From Paramuribaculum sp. (lineage in GTDB: Bacteria; Bacteroidota; Bacteroidia; Bacteroidales; Muribaculaceae), in the NCBI GenBank assembly GCA_009775605.1, contig VSPV01000066.1:1-14067 (forward strand): a stretch of DNA of 14,067 nucleotides, in the 5' to 3' direction. Both the position numbers and the translations under genes were made by a program. Below the pieces are notes generated by a model, which worked only from the letters and a program-made list of their open reading frames with translations, had not been told where the DNA came from and ran no database searches. Position 1 is the stretch's first letter, and each line of letters opens with the position of its first letter. Positions 1-6,915 of this stretch are shown here, piece after piece.

Positions 1-174
1 CTGTGGATTCAGCGTATCAACGCTGCCGCACGCATGGAGGATCTCAGCTATTCCAAGCTGATGGGCCTTATCCACAAGTCGGGCATCGAAATCAACCGCA
101 AGGTGCTCGCTGATCTCGCTCTCAACAACCCCGCCGCTTTCAAGGCCGTTGTTGACAAAGTGAAGAACGCCTGA
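1..174 (+). CDS. rplT: 50S ribosomal protein L20, C-terminal part
   Basis: The frame is open from base 1 and ends in TGA at 172-174, giving the last 57 residues of a protein whose start lies before the window. The reading begins LWIQRINAAAR, continues through YSKLMGLIHKSGIEINRKVL, and ends with a DLALNNPAAFKAVV-type tail. This is the highly conserved C-terminal helix region of ribosomal protein L20, which binds 23S rRNA early in assembly of the large subunit. In most bacteria rplT follows infC and rpmI; those genes would lie to the left and are not visible. The strong hairpin 20 bases after the stop fits the end of such an operon. Identity is clear from the motifs; only the gene's missing 5' part is unknown. 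Confidence 0.96.
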   Translation: MWIQRINAAARMEDLSYSKLMGLIHKSGIEINRKVLADLALNNPAAFKAVVDKVKNA

Positions 175-188
175 ACCTGACAACAGTT

Positions 189-240
189 AAAAAAAGGGAG
201 CGCGAATGAGAAATCGTTCGCGCTCCCGCTTTTATATTAT
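189..240 (+). terminator. Intrinsic terminator after rplT
   Basis: A perfect 11-bp inverted repeat has arms GGGAGCGCGAA (196-206) and TTCGCGCTCCC (217-227) around a 10-base loop. It is followed by GCTTTTATATTATATAT and preceded by a run of seven A (189-195), so it could work in both directions, but it most simply ends the L20 operon. Confidence 0.88.
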
Positions 241-624
241 ATATGCGTATGATCCGGCAATTGCCGCACAGTACGTCACTCTATGAAAGCACCGGGCATT
301 CCGCGGGGCGACAGCAGTCCCGCATGCTCAACACATGATGGGGCAGTGCGCTAAATCTCAGACAGTAAGGGATGTGTTAAAAATTAGTGGAAATGTTAAA
401 TATGGAAACTTTAACGGTGGTCTATTGTTTGATTTTTATAAGTGAGATAATAAAGAATGACAACGCTCATCAGGTTTATAAATACTTATAATGAATGTCC
501 CTTACAAGCCGTTTCACCACGGCGCTCTTCCTCCTTCAAAAGCAACCGCCGCCTAAAACAACGATTACTTAAGGAGTACAAAACGTCGAAATTTCCCTTA
601 ATTAAACAAAAGACCCAACTCAAA
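241..624 (+). other. Gene-poor leader region upstream of the porin operon
   Basis: There is no gene I can support in this stretch. It contains a weak hairpin (GCGGGG near 308, TCCCGC near 322) and an AT-rich segment from about 370 to 460. The last 168 bases (457-624) are in frame with the porin and begin with an ATG, but the encoded 56 residues are basic and unlike an export signal, so I treat this as untranslated leader or an upstream reading frame. The only promoter-like site is described separately. No tRNA was seen. Confidence 0.5.
423..431 (+). promoter_or_regulatory. Weak candidate -7 element for the porin operon
   Basis: TATTGTTTG resembles the Bacteroidetes TAnnTTTG element but has one extra base between TA and TTTG, and no clear TTG lies about 20 bases upstream. 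If real, transcription would begin near 437 and give an unusually long leader of nearly 190 bases before the ATG at 625. It is listed because no better candidate occurs between the L20 terminator and the porin. Confidence 0.22.
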
Positions 625-1956
625 ATGAAAGCTTCAGCAACCTTTTTAACAGCATTGGTTGTGTGTTTCGCACAAAACGTGGCAGCTCAGGACTCAATTC
701 CGGTTGCGGAACGGTCAAACAAACTCGAAATCGTCCGCATGACCCCGGAGGTGGCCGGTATTCTTAAAAAGACCAGACCGGTGGAGAACAAGTCCATCCC
801 CGTTCCAAAATTCGCTGTAAAATCCGCCAACAATAACTTTATTCTCACTATAGGCGGTTCAATCACTCCGGTCTTCGGCTATGATATAGGCAATAACCTT
901 TACAAGCAGTCCGATGCCGGAATAAGTTTTGTAACATCGGCCATTCCCGTTCCGGCCACCGCAGGACACAAAAGCGATTTCTATATCAATCCCATCAACG
1001 GTTCGGTTGACATGCAGATTGTGGGTCTGGCCGGAACCGACAATGAGATTTCAGGCTACGTGAAAATAGGCACAAACGGAATTGACCCCAGCATAGTGCT
1101 GCAGCGAGCCTACATCACCTGGCGGGGATTCACCGCCGGCATGAAGCTCACCCTGTTTCAGGACGACTACGCATGCCAGCCTCCCACAATCGACCCCGAA
1201 GGCCCCTCGGGCTGCGTGAGCAATGTGGCTTACGAGATTTCATATAAATCGAAATCCTACGACGGTTTCCGTTTTGCCATCGGCCTTGACATGCCCACAT
1301 TCTATTCCTCCAACGGATACTATCGTGGAAAAGACTATCCGGAGGAAGACGGCAAGCAGGTGATAGGAACCGCCGAGCAGCTTATTCCCGATATTCCCGC
1401 ATGGGTGGAATACTCCTTCTCCCAGTGGAACCGCGTGCGCCTTTCGGGCATCCTGCGCAATTTCGCCTACCGTGACCTTGAGGCCGGCAAGACACGCCAC
1501 ATGGCAGGGTGGGGCGCCATGCTTTCAGGCAATCTCTCGCCCTCGTCGAAAGTGATATTCTATTACCAGTTCGCTTACGGACGCGGCATAGGCAACTATC
1601 TGCAGGACATCGCAGGCAAGCCGCTTTCGTTTGTTCCGAAGGACTCCGAACTCGGCCGCATGTCGTCCTCGCCCATGATGGGTATCAATTTCGGCGTGAG
1701 CTACAATCCCACTCCTAAGCTGCAGTTCAATGCAATGGCTTCGCAGTCGAGAATATGGAACGTACGCGAATACTGCAATGCCCTTCCCGAATCAGAGAAC
1801 TACCGCTACGCGCTGTATGCAGCCGTGAACTGCTTCTACAATATCACTCCTTATCTTCAGTGGGGTATAGAAGGTCTCTGGGGACACCGCCAGACCTGGA
1901 ACATAGGCGGCGCGCACGACACCCGCATCCAGACTCAGATAGCGTTCACTTTCTGA
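625..1956 (+). CDS. DcaP-like outer-membrane porin
   Basis: I chose the ATG at 625 because it gives a normal signal peptide (MKASATFLTALVVCFAQNVAAQ, cleavage after AAQ). The ATG at 457 would bury this signal behind 56 basic residues. From the chosen start the protein is 443 residues. After an N-terminal linker of about 45 residues it shows alternating strands from about residue 65 (NNFILTIGGS) to the end, and it finishes in aromatic FTF, as beta-barrel proteins do. The stretch LQRAYITWRGFTAGMKLTLFQ, followed by PPTIDPEGP, strongly recalls the DcaP porin family, whose members carry small, often anionic solutes across the outer membrane. It heads a cluster with an MFS transporter 49 bases downstream and two hydrolases, suggesting a dedicated uptake route. 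The barrel assignment is firm; the DcaP family is likely; the substrate is unknown. Confidence 0.8.
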   Translation: MKASATFLTALVVCFAQNVAAQDSIPVAERSNKLEIVRMTPEVAGILKKTRPVENKSIPVPKFAVKSANNNFILTIGGSITPVFGYDIGNNLYKQSDAGISFVTSAIPVPATAGHKSDFYINPINGSVDMQIVGLAGTDNEISGYVKIGTNGIDPSIVLQRAYITWRGFTAGMKLTLFQDDYACQPPTIDPEGPSGCVSNVAYEISYKSKSYDGFRFAIGLDMPTFYSSNGYYRGKDYPEEDGKQVIGTAEQLIPDIPAWVEYSFSQWNRVRLSGILRNFAYRDLEAGKTRHMAGWGAMLSGNLSPSSKVIFYYQFAYGRGIGNYLQDIAGKPLSFVPKDSELGRMSSSPMMGINFGVSYNPTPKLQFNAMASQSRIWNVREYCNALPESENYRYALYAAVNCFYNITPYLQWGIEGLWGHRQTWNIGGAHDTRIQTQIAFTF

Positions 1957-2005
1957 ACCGTTACGATAGCCGGAAACAATATTAATCATTCAAATATAAA
2001 TCATT

Positions 2006-3415
2006 ATGAAAGGTATTCAATCAGGCTACGGCAGCAAGCTCCTGCCGTTGTGGGCCGTGTTCAACCTGTATGTGATATTTATATGCACATCTCTCCCCGG
2101 CCTGGCTATTTCGCCTATAATGGGAGATTTAACCAAAATATTCCCTGGAACAACCCAGTTCGAGACACAGCTGCTCGAAATCGGGCCTAACATCGCCGCA
2201 ATTCCGTTCGTGTTTCTTGGCGGCTGGATAGGCACCAAGTTCAACAACAACAAGCTTACGGCGTGGACCTGCCTGGCCTACGGTATCTGCGGCGTGCTGT
2301 TCTTCTTCGTGCCAAATATGATAACGCTGATTGTGCTCAGCTTCCTCATCGGCATCTTCGCCGGTATCCTCAGCCCGCTGTCCACAGCCTTTATCGCCGA
2401 TATGTTCGGAGGCAAGCAGCGTACGGCACAGTACGGTTATACTTCGGCTACCCTCAACCTCGTCCTCATGGCCTGTGTGATCGCAACCGGTTATCTTGCA
2501 AAAATCGACTGGCGTCTTCCGTTCGCAGTCTATCTTCTGCCGTTTATCCCCCTGTTCTTTGCCAAAGGGTTCAAGAAATACGTAACCGAGCCTGTCGACA
2601 TCCGTAAAACAGATGCCCAGAAACTCAACGCTCCCAAGGTACACTACAAGTTCAGCAAGGAAGTCAACATGGGAATGCTCATCCGCTATTGTATCTACTA
2701 TTTCGTAATCACCTTCGTGATTGCGGCAATCAGCCTTTACATTCCTTTCCGTTACACCAATTCATCCACGGCCGGTGACCTTACCTCGATTCTGTTCTTC
2801 GGCATCATGGCCTCGGGCTATACCCTTAACTGGTGTCTTAAGATACTGAAAAAGACCGTGGCCATATCCGTAATGGTGGCCGTAGGCATCGGCTTCCTTC
2901 TCATGTCGATTACCAGCAACGTATTCATTGTAGGTCTCGGTATTCTTATCGCCACTTATTTCTACGGCGTGGCACAGCCATATTACTACGACCGTCTGTC
3001 GCAGGCTTCATCACGTGTGGCTCTTACCCTCACTCTGGCCTGGTTCGCTTCCATGGACTCCATCGGCAACGTGGTGGCAGCTCCTTTAATCGACCTTATC
3101 GCCAAAATCTTCCACACTTCTACATCCGCCAACCCGCTTATCGCGTTCAAGATCTGTATGTATCTCAGCTTCGCAGGCCTGATTGTGGTAATAATCCGTA
3201 AGATTATCGTAGCAGGAAAGAATTATGAAGAACACCACGGTGTTTCCGGCGGTACCGCTCATGTAGGCTCCGTACAGCCCATAGCAGTCGGTGCTGGCGC
3301 TCAGACCACCGTAACCGCTCCCAAGGCATCTGTCGCAGAGACCGCGGCCAAAGCAACGGCCACACCCTCTTCAGCAGCCCCGAAAACCGCTTCTGCTCCC
3401 AAAGCAGACAAATGA
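2006..3415 (+). CDS. Major facilitator superfamily (MFS) transporter
   Basis: This 469-residue membrane protein has about twelve hydrophobic segments: near residues 12-32, 57-72, 86-102, 107-128, 148-165, 170-186, then after a hydrophilic loop (188-222) 226-247, 258-276, 284-302, 306-326, 338-360 and 380-402. GGWIGTKFNNNKL at 72-84 sits where MFS proteins carry motif A between helices 2 and 3, and ADMFGGKQRTAQYG (131-144) resembles the conserved helix 4-5 region. The 6+6 layout with a central loop is typical MFS. An odd feature is the C-terminal tail (about 412-469), which is low complexity and rich in Ala, Thr, Pro and Lys. The gene lies 49 bases after the porin and 41 bases before the first hydrolase, so it probably imports the compound those enzymes act on, although export is not excluded. 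The substrate cannot be told from sequence. Confidence 0.88.
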   Translation: MKGIQSGYGSKLLPLWAVFNLYVIFICTSLPGLAISPIMGDLTKIFPGTTQFETQLLEIGPNIAAIPFVFLGGWIGTKFNNNKLTAWTCLAYGICGVLFFFVPNMITLIVLSFLIGIFAGILSPLSTAFIADMFGGKQRTAQYGYTSATLNLVLMACVIATGYLAKIDWRLPFAVYLLPFIPLFFAKGFKKYVTEPVDIRKTDAQKLNAPKVHYKFSKEVNMGMLIRYCIYYFVITFVIAAISLYIPFRYTNSSTAGDLTSILFFGIMASGYTLNWCLKILKKTVAISVMVAVGIGFLLMSITSNVFIVGLGILIATYFYGVAQPYYYDRLSQASSRVALTLTLAWFASMDSIGNVVAAPLIDLIAKIFHTSTSANPLIAFKICMYLSFAGLIVVIIRKIIVAGKNYEEHHGVSGGTAHVGSVQPIAVGAGAQTTVTAPKASVAETAAKATATPSSAAPKTASAPKADK

Positions 3416-3456
3416 CAACAATTAACACGAATTCAAAATCACCTAACAAATAGTTT

Positions 3457-5109
3457 ATGTACACTCCTAATTTCAAAAACACCGAGCCCCGCGAGTATGT
3501 GCTCAACCAGTACACACGCGGTTTCGCCCAGTGTGTTGACAACAACTGGAACTATGCGGTCTATGCCCAGGATCCTACCGTAAGCATTTATCAGAACGAG
3601 TATAATGCCGGATATGTGCAGGGTAAAATCCAGACCAATAAGGTAATCAAAGCCACCAGAAACAATACCTGGCGATGGTATGTGCTCGACGAAGGCCCCG
3701 GCGCCAACTCCACCCAGATTCCGCCGAACGGAGTGGAAATCGCCGAAAAGCATCTTACACAGAATTACAACTATCTCACAGACCTTGTGGAGAAAAACCT
3801 GGCCGATGTGAAATTCCAGAGCCTGGCGCGCCTCATGTACCGCATGCTCGGCATTTACCACGGCTCGGCCGACAAGGAGCCGCTGAAAGACGTGAAGTTC
3901 GATGACCTCAAGCTTGCCAACATGGACGCCGAGGATTCGAAGATGCACACCGGCGACGAGCCTCTTACTTTCATTGACATCTACTTCCTCAACGCCCAGA
4001 TGGACCTGTGGGACGCCGCCGGCAAGGAACTCGGCGTGGCCCTCAACCAGCTTGAGAAGGATGTGGAGGAGAAGACTCTCCACGACGGGGAGAAAGATCC
4101 CCTGAAATGGAAACCCGGCGACTGCTCCGGTTTCGTGAAGAAAATGCCCGACGGACAGATTTTCTGGACACACACGAGCTGGTGTTGCTTCTTCGCACAG
4201 ACATGTGCCATGACCTATGTGATCGGCGAGGATTTCCTCACACAGAACTCTTTCTGCCCCGGTCAGTTCGGCTCCAACACCGATTTCGGTTTCAACGGCC
4301 ACGGCATAGGTTTCAACGAGACCACCGAGACCTACTTCTACAATGAGTCGAAGACACTCGGCATCTGGCTCACATGGCGTGCCGCAGCAGCTGAATTCTT
4401 CTCGAAATCCATCGACGAATTCTATGACTACGTGAAACTCGACAACACCGGCACATACCTCAACGCCTACATGCTTGTGGACGCCTACAAGGGTGAATTC
4501 GGCATGATCGACATGAGCTATGCCCGCTTCGCCCTGTTCAAATCCGACGGCAAGGAACTTAAGGTAGAGGATTCAACCGGCTATGTTCCCAACTTCCTCG
4601 ACTGGGATCACCACATGGTGACCGTAGACCACGTTCTGGGCTGCAACAACCCCAGCTACAAACGTATATGGCGTGAGCTGGAGACCATTGACGGCGCTCC
4701 AAAACGCCGCTATCAGCTGTGGCGCAATATTCCCAATGTGCGCACGATGGACGATGCTAAGAACCTCGTGACCTACAATGAGAGTCTTGAACCTATCTCG
4801 ATTGCCGGACGCTGGGACAAGAACTACGGCACATCGGAGTTCATCCGCTACCAGCCCCACGGATCAATCGACGCCAAGGCTTTCGGCACAAATGAAATCA
4901 AGGAAGTGCTTGCCAATTTGTCCATGAAACCATCCATCAACGGCACCAAGACATCCTTCTGGATGAAATTCGGAAGCCCGTATATCGACGGAACTCCGTT
5001 TATATGGTCTGATTCCATCTGGGCCAGATTCAAGGAACCTGAAGAGGTGGACTGCATCCCCGACGCTATCGACGGGCAGTGGAACCGCGTAAAGATGTTC
5101 ATGGAGTAA
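3457..5109 (+). CDS. Phospholipase B-like Ntn hydrolase, paralog 1
   Basis: The 550-residue protein resembles the phospholipase B-like (PLBD, Pfam Phospholip_B) family of N-terminal-nucleophile hydrolases. Matching landmarks are AGYVQGKIQT (51-60), like the family's AGxxEGxxT; GDC-SGFVKKMPDG with the candidate nucleophile C223; HTSW (239-242), like H-x-x-W; FGSNTDFG (271-278), like SSTDDF; and LDNTGTYLNAYMLVD (328-342), like YNSGTYNNQWMVVD. Family members cleave themselves just before the Cys, so a mature form would start at C223. The family breaks amide or ester bonds in lipids and other acylated compounds, but its real substrates are poorly known. No signal peptide or membrane segment is visible, so it is probably cytoplasmic, unlike lysosomal or secreted eukaryotic relatives. 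It is followed 51 bases later by a paralog that is over half identical by eye. A C45-type acyltransferase/hydrolase is the main alternative. Family placement is likely; the reaction is unknown. Confidence 0.72.
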   Translation: MYTPNFKNTEPREYVLNQYTRGFAQCVDNNWNYAVYAQDPTVSIYQNEYNAGYVQGKIQTNKVIKATRNNTWRWYVLDEGPGANSTQIPPNGVEIAEKHLTQNYNYLTDLVEKNLADVKFQSLARLMYRMLGIYHGSADKEPLKDVKFDDLKLANMDAEDSKMHTGDEPLTFIDIYFLNAQMDLWDAAGKELGVALNQLEKDVEEKTLHDGEKDPLKWKPGDCSGFVKKMPDGQIFWTHTSWCCFFAQTCAMTYVIGEDFLTQNSFCPGQFGSNTDFGFNGHGIGFNETTETYFYNESKTLGIWLTWRAAAAEFFSKSIDEFYDYVKLDNTGTYLNAYMLVDAYKGEFGMIDMSYARFALFKSDGKELKVEDSTGYVPNFLDWDHHMVTVDHVLGCNNPSYKRIWRELETIDGAPKRRYQLWRNIPNVRTMDDAKNLVTYNESLEPISIAGRWDKNYGTSEFIRYQPHGSIDAKAFGTNEIKEVLANLSMKPSINGTKTSFWMKFGSPYIDGTPFIWSDSIWARFKEPEEVDCIPDAIDGQWNRVKMFME

Positions 5110-5160
5110 ACCACAGTTCAACTCTATTTATAGGTATAATATCTAAACATAAGACAAATC

Positions 5161-6819
5161 ATGGCAAAATACACCCCAAAATTCAAGAATACAGAGGCCA
5201 CACAGTTTGTGCTCGACGAGTACACCTGCGGTTTCGCCCAGTGTGTGGACAACAACTGGAACTATGCTATCTATGCCCAGAATCCCGGTGTGAGCATTTT
5301 CCAGAACGAATATAACGCCGGCTACGTTCAGGGCAAGGTGCAGACGGGCGAACTCATTCTCGCCACGCGCAATAACTCCTGGAAAAACTTCCTTGTGGGC
5401 TCAACGCCGCAGGACGCCATTTCCGTGGAAGTGAAGCCTGAATATCTTACGGCAGCCGCCGAAACCATAATCCAGAACTATAATTACACCTGCGACTGGG
5501 TTGCCCAGCGCAAGGACGACCCGATGGTAGAGAAAATAGCCCGTCTGATGTTCCGCCAGCTCGGAATCTACGAGGGTGCCGTAGGTGCCGTTCCGCGCCA
5601 GAATGTGGGCTATGCCGATCTCGCCCTTTCATCCTATGCTCCCGAGCAGAGCAAGCTCGGAGCCGGCGATACGCCGCTTTCGTTCCTTGACGTGATATTC
5701 ATCAACTCTCAGTATGACCTGTTTGACTGCATAGGCGACAAGATTGGTCTGGTGATGGGCTACGGCTCGGCAAAGAAAGAGGATGCGAAAGGCGCCGGTT
5801 CTTCCAACGAAGGCCGCGAGAAGCCCGAACACTGCACGGCATTCACCAAGATGATGCCTGACGGAAACACTTTCTGGACACACAATTCGTGGTGCTGCTT
5901 CTGGGCCCAGTCGTGTGCCGTAACTTACTGCATTGGCGAAGACTTCGTGACGCAGAACGCCAACTGTCAGGGTCAGTTCGGTTCCAATACCGATTTCGGC
6001 TTCAACGGCAACGGCATAGGCTTCAACGAGACTACCCACGTGGATCTGTATGACAAGACCAAGGTGCTCGGAGTATGGCTTACCTACCGTTCGGCAGCCG
6101 CCGAGCAGTTCTCGCGCACCATCCAGGAATTCTATGAGTACTGCAAACTGGACAACACCGGCACATATCTGAACGGTTACCATCTGGTGGATGCCAATAC
6201 CGGCGAGATAGGCCTTGTGGAGATGAGCTACAACCGTACGGTGCTCTTTGTCTGCGACGGCAAGACCATCAAGCAGACCGACTCCACCGGTTATGAGCCT
6301 ACTTTCCTGGACTATGACCACCATCTGATTACACCTACCCATATTTTCGGTGTGAACCAGCCTATAAACTGGTGGGTGGGCTATGAGCTCGAGAGCATGA
6401 ATCTGCGCCCGATGCGCCGTAACCAGCTCTGGGACCGCATCGATACCGTAACGGATATTGATTCGGCAAAAGCCCTTATAACATACACCGAGGACCGCGA
6501 ACCTCTCTCGGTATACGGCCGCTGGGATCTGGGCTACGGCACAACCGAAATGCACCGCACACGCCCCGACGGCTCTGTGGATGCCAAAGCCTGCTCAACC
6601 GACATGATAAAGGAGGTGCTTGCCAACCTCAGCCGCAAACCTTCAATCACCGGCACCAAGACCTCGTTCTGGATGAAGTTCGGAACCGCACACGTGCGTC
6701 ATCTGCCTTTCATCTGGAGTCAGTCGCAGTGGGCCGACATGAAGCAGCCTGAAGAGGTTGACTGCGTGCCCGACGCACTCGACGGCCGCTGGAACCGCGT
6801 GAAGATGTTCATGGAATAA
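5161..6819 (+). CDS. Phospholipase B-like Ntn hydrolase, paralog 2
   Basis: At 552 residues this is a tandem duplicate of the preceding gene: it begins with nearly the same residues (YTPKFKNTE) and both end in WNRVKMFME. The same family landmarks are kept: AGYVQGKVQT (53-62), the candidate autoprocessing nucleophile C225 in PEHCTAF, HNSW (241-244) followed by two Cys, FGSNTDFGFNG (273-283) and LDNTGTYLNGYHLVD (330-344). Paralog differences cluster just before the nucleophile (about 195-222, a Gly/Ser/Lys-rich linker here, Glu-rich in paralog 1) and in the region after 390. That pattern suggests both are active but act on different substrates or form a hetero-oligomer; this is inference. There is no signal peptide. 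The start follows an AT-rich 51-base gap without a terminator, and a strong terminator follows the stop, so it is the last gene of the operon. Confidence 0.72.
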   Translation: MAKYTPKFKNTEATQFVLDEYTCGFAQCVDNNWNYAIYAQNPGVSIFQNEYNAGYVQGKVQTGELILATRNNSWKNFLVGSTPQDAISVEVKPEYLTAAAETIIQNYNYTCDWVAQRKDDPMVEKIARLMFRQLGIYEGAVGAVPRQNVGYADLALSSYAPEQSKLGAGDTPLSFLDVIFINSQYDLFDCIGDKIGLVMGYGSAKKEDAKGAGSSNEGREKPEHCTAFTKMMPDGNTFWTHNSWCCFWAQSCAVTYCIGEDFVTQNANCQGQFGSNTDFGFNGNGIGFNETTHVDLYDKTKVLGVWLTYRSAAAEQFSRTIQEFYEYCKLDNTGTYLNGYHLVDANTGEIGLVEMSYNRTVLFVCDGKTIKQTDSTGYEPTFLDYDHHLITPTHIFGVNQPINWWVGYELESMNLRPMRRNQLWDRIDTVTDIDSAKALITYTEDREPLSVYGRWDLGYGTTEMHRTRPDGSVDAKACSTDMIKEVLANLSRKPSITGTKTSFWMKFGTAHVRHLPFIWSQSQWADMKQPEEVDCVPDALDGRWNRVKMFME

Positions 6820-6840
6820 TACTTCGGAAAGTCATTAATA

Positions 6841-6892
6841 AAGCCGGAGGGCAGAGCGGATTCGTTCCGCTTTGCCCTCCGGTTCTTTTTAT
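6841..6892 (+). terminator. Strong terminator closing the porin-hydrolase operon
   Basis: A 17-bp stem has arms at 6844-6860 and 6866-6882 with a single G-U pair and a 5-base loop, followed by TTCTTTTTAT. It begins 25 bases after the stop of paralog 2. It lies between convergent genes, and on the minus strand the stem is followed by CTTTATTAAT, so it may also end gpmI transcription less efficiently. Confidence 0.92.
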
Positions 6893-6915
6893 CGGGATGT
6901 CCCTGAGGCGGGATA

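Noticed and set aside
457..624. Start of the porin gene at the ATG at 457
   Set aside because: It places 56 basic residues in front of a textbook signal peptide; the ATG at 625 gives a normal exported protein.
5629..6555. 308-codon minus-strand frame inside hydrolase paralog 2, and the similar 287-codon frame at 3439-4302
   Set aside because: Both lie opposite conserved hydrolase genes and mirror each other because the genes are paralogs; no independent coding signal.
3457..6819. Choloylglycine (bile salt) hydrolases
   Set aside because: Those enzymes carry the nucleophile Cys at position 2 and are about 330 residues; here the Cys lies after about 220 residues with PLB-like motifs around it.
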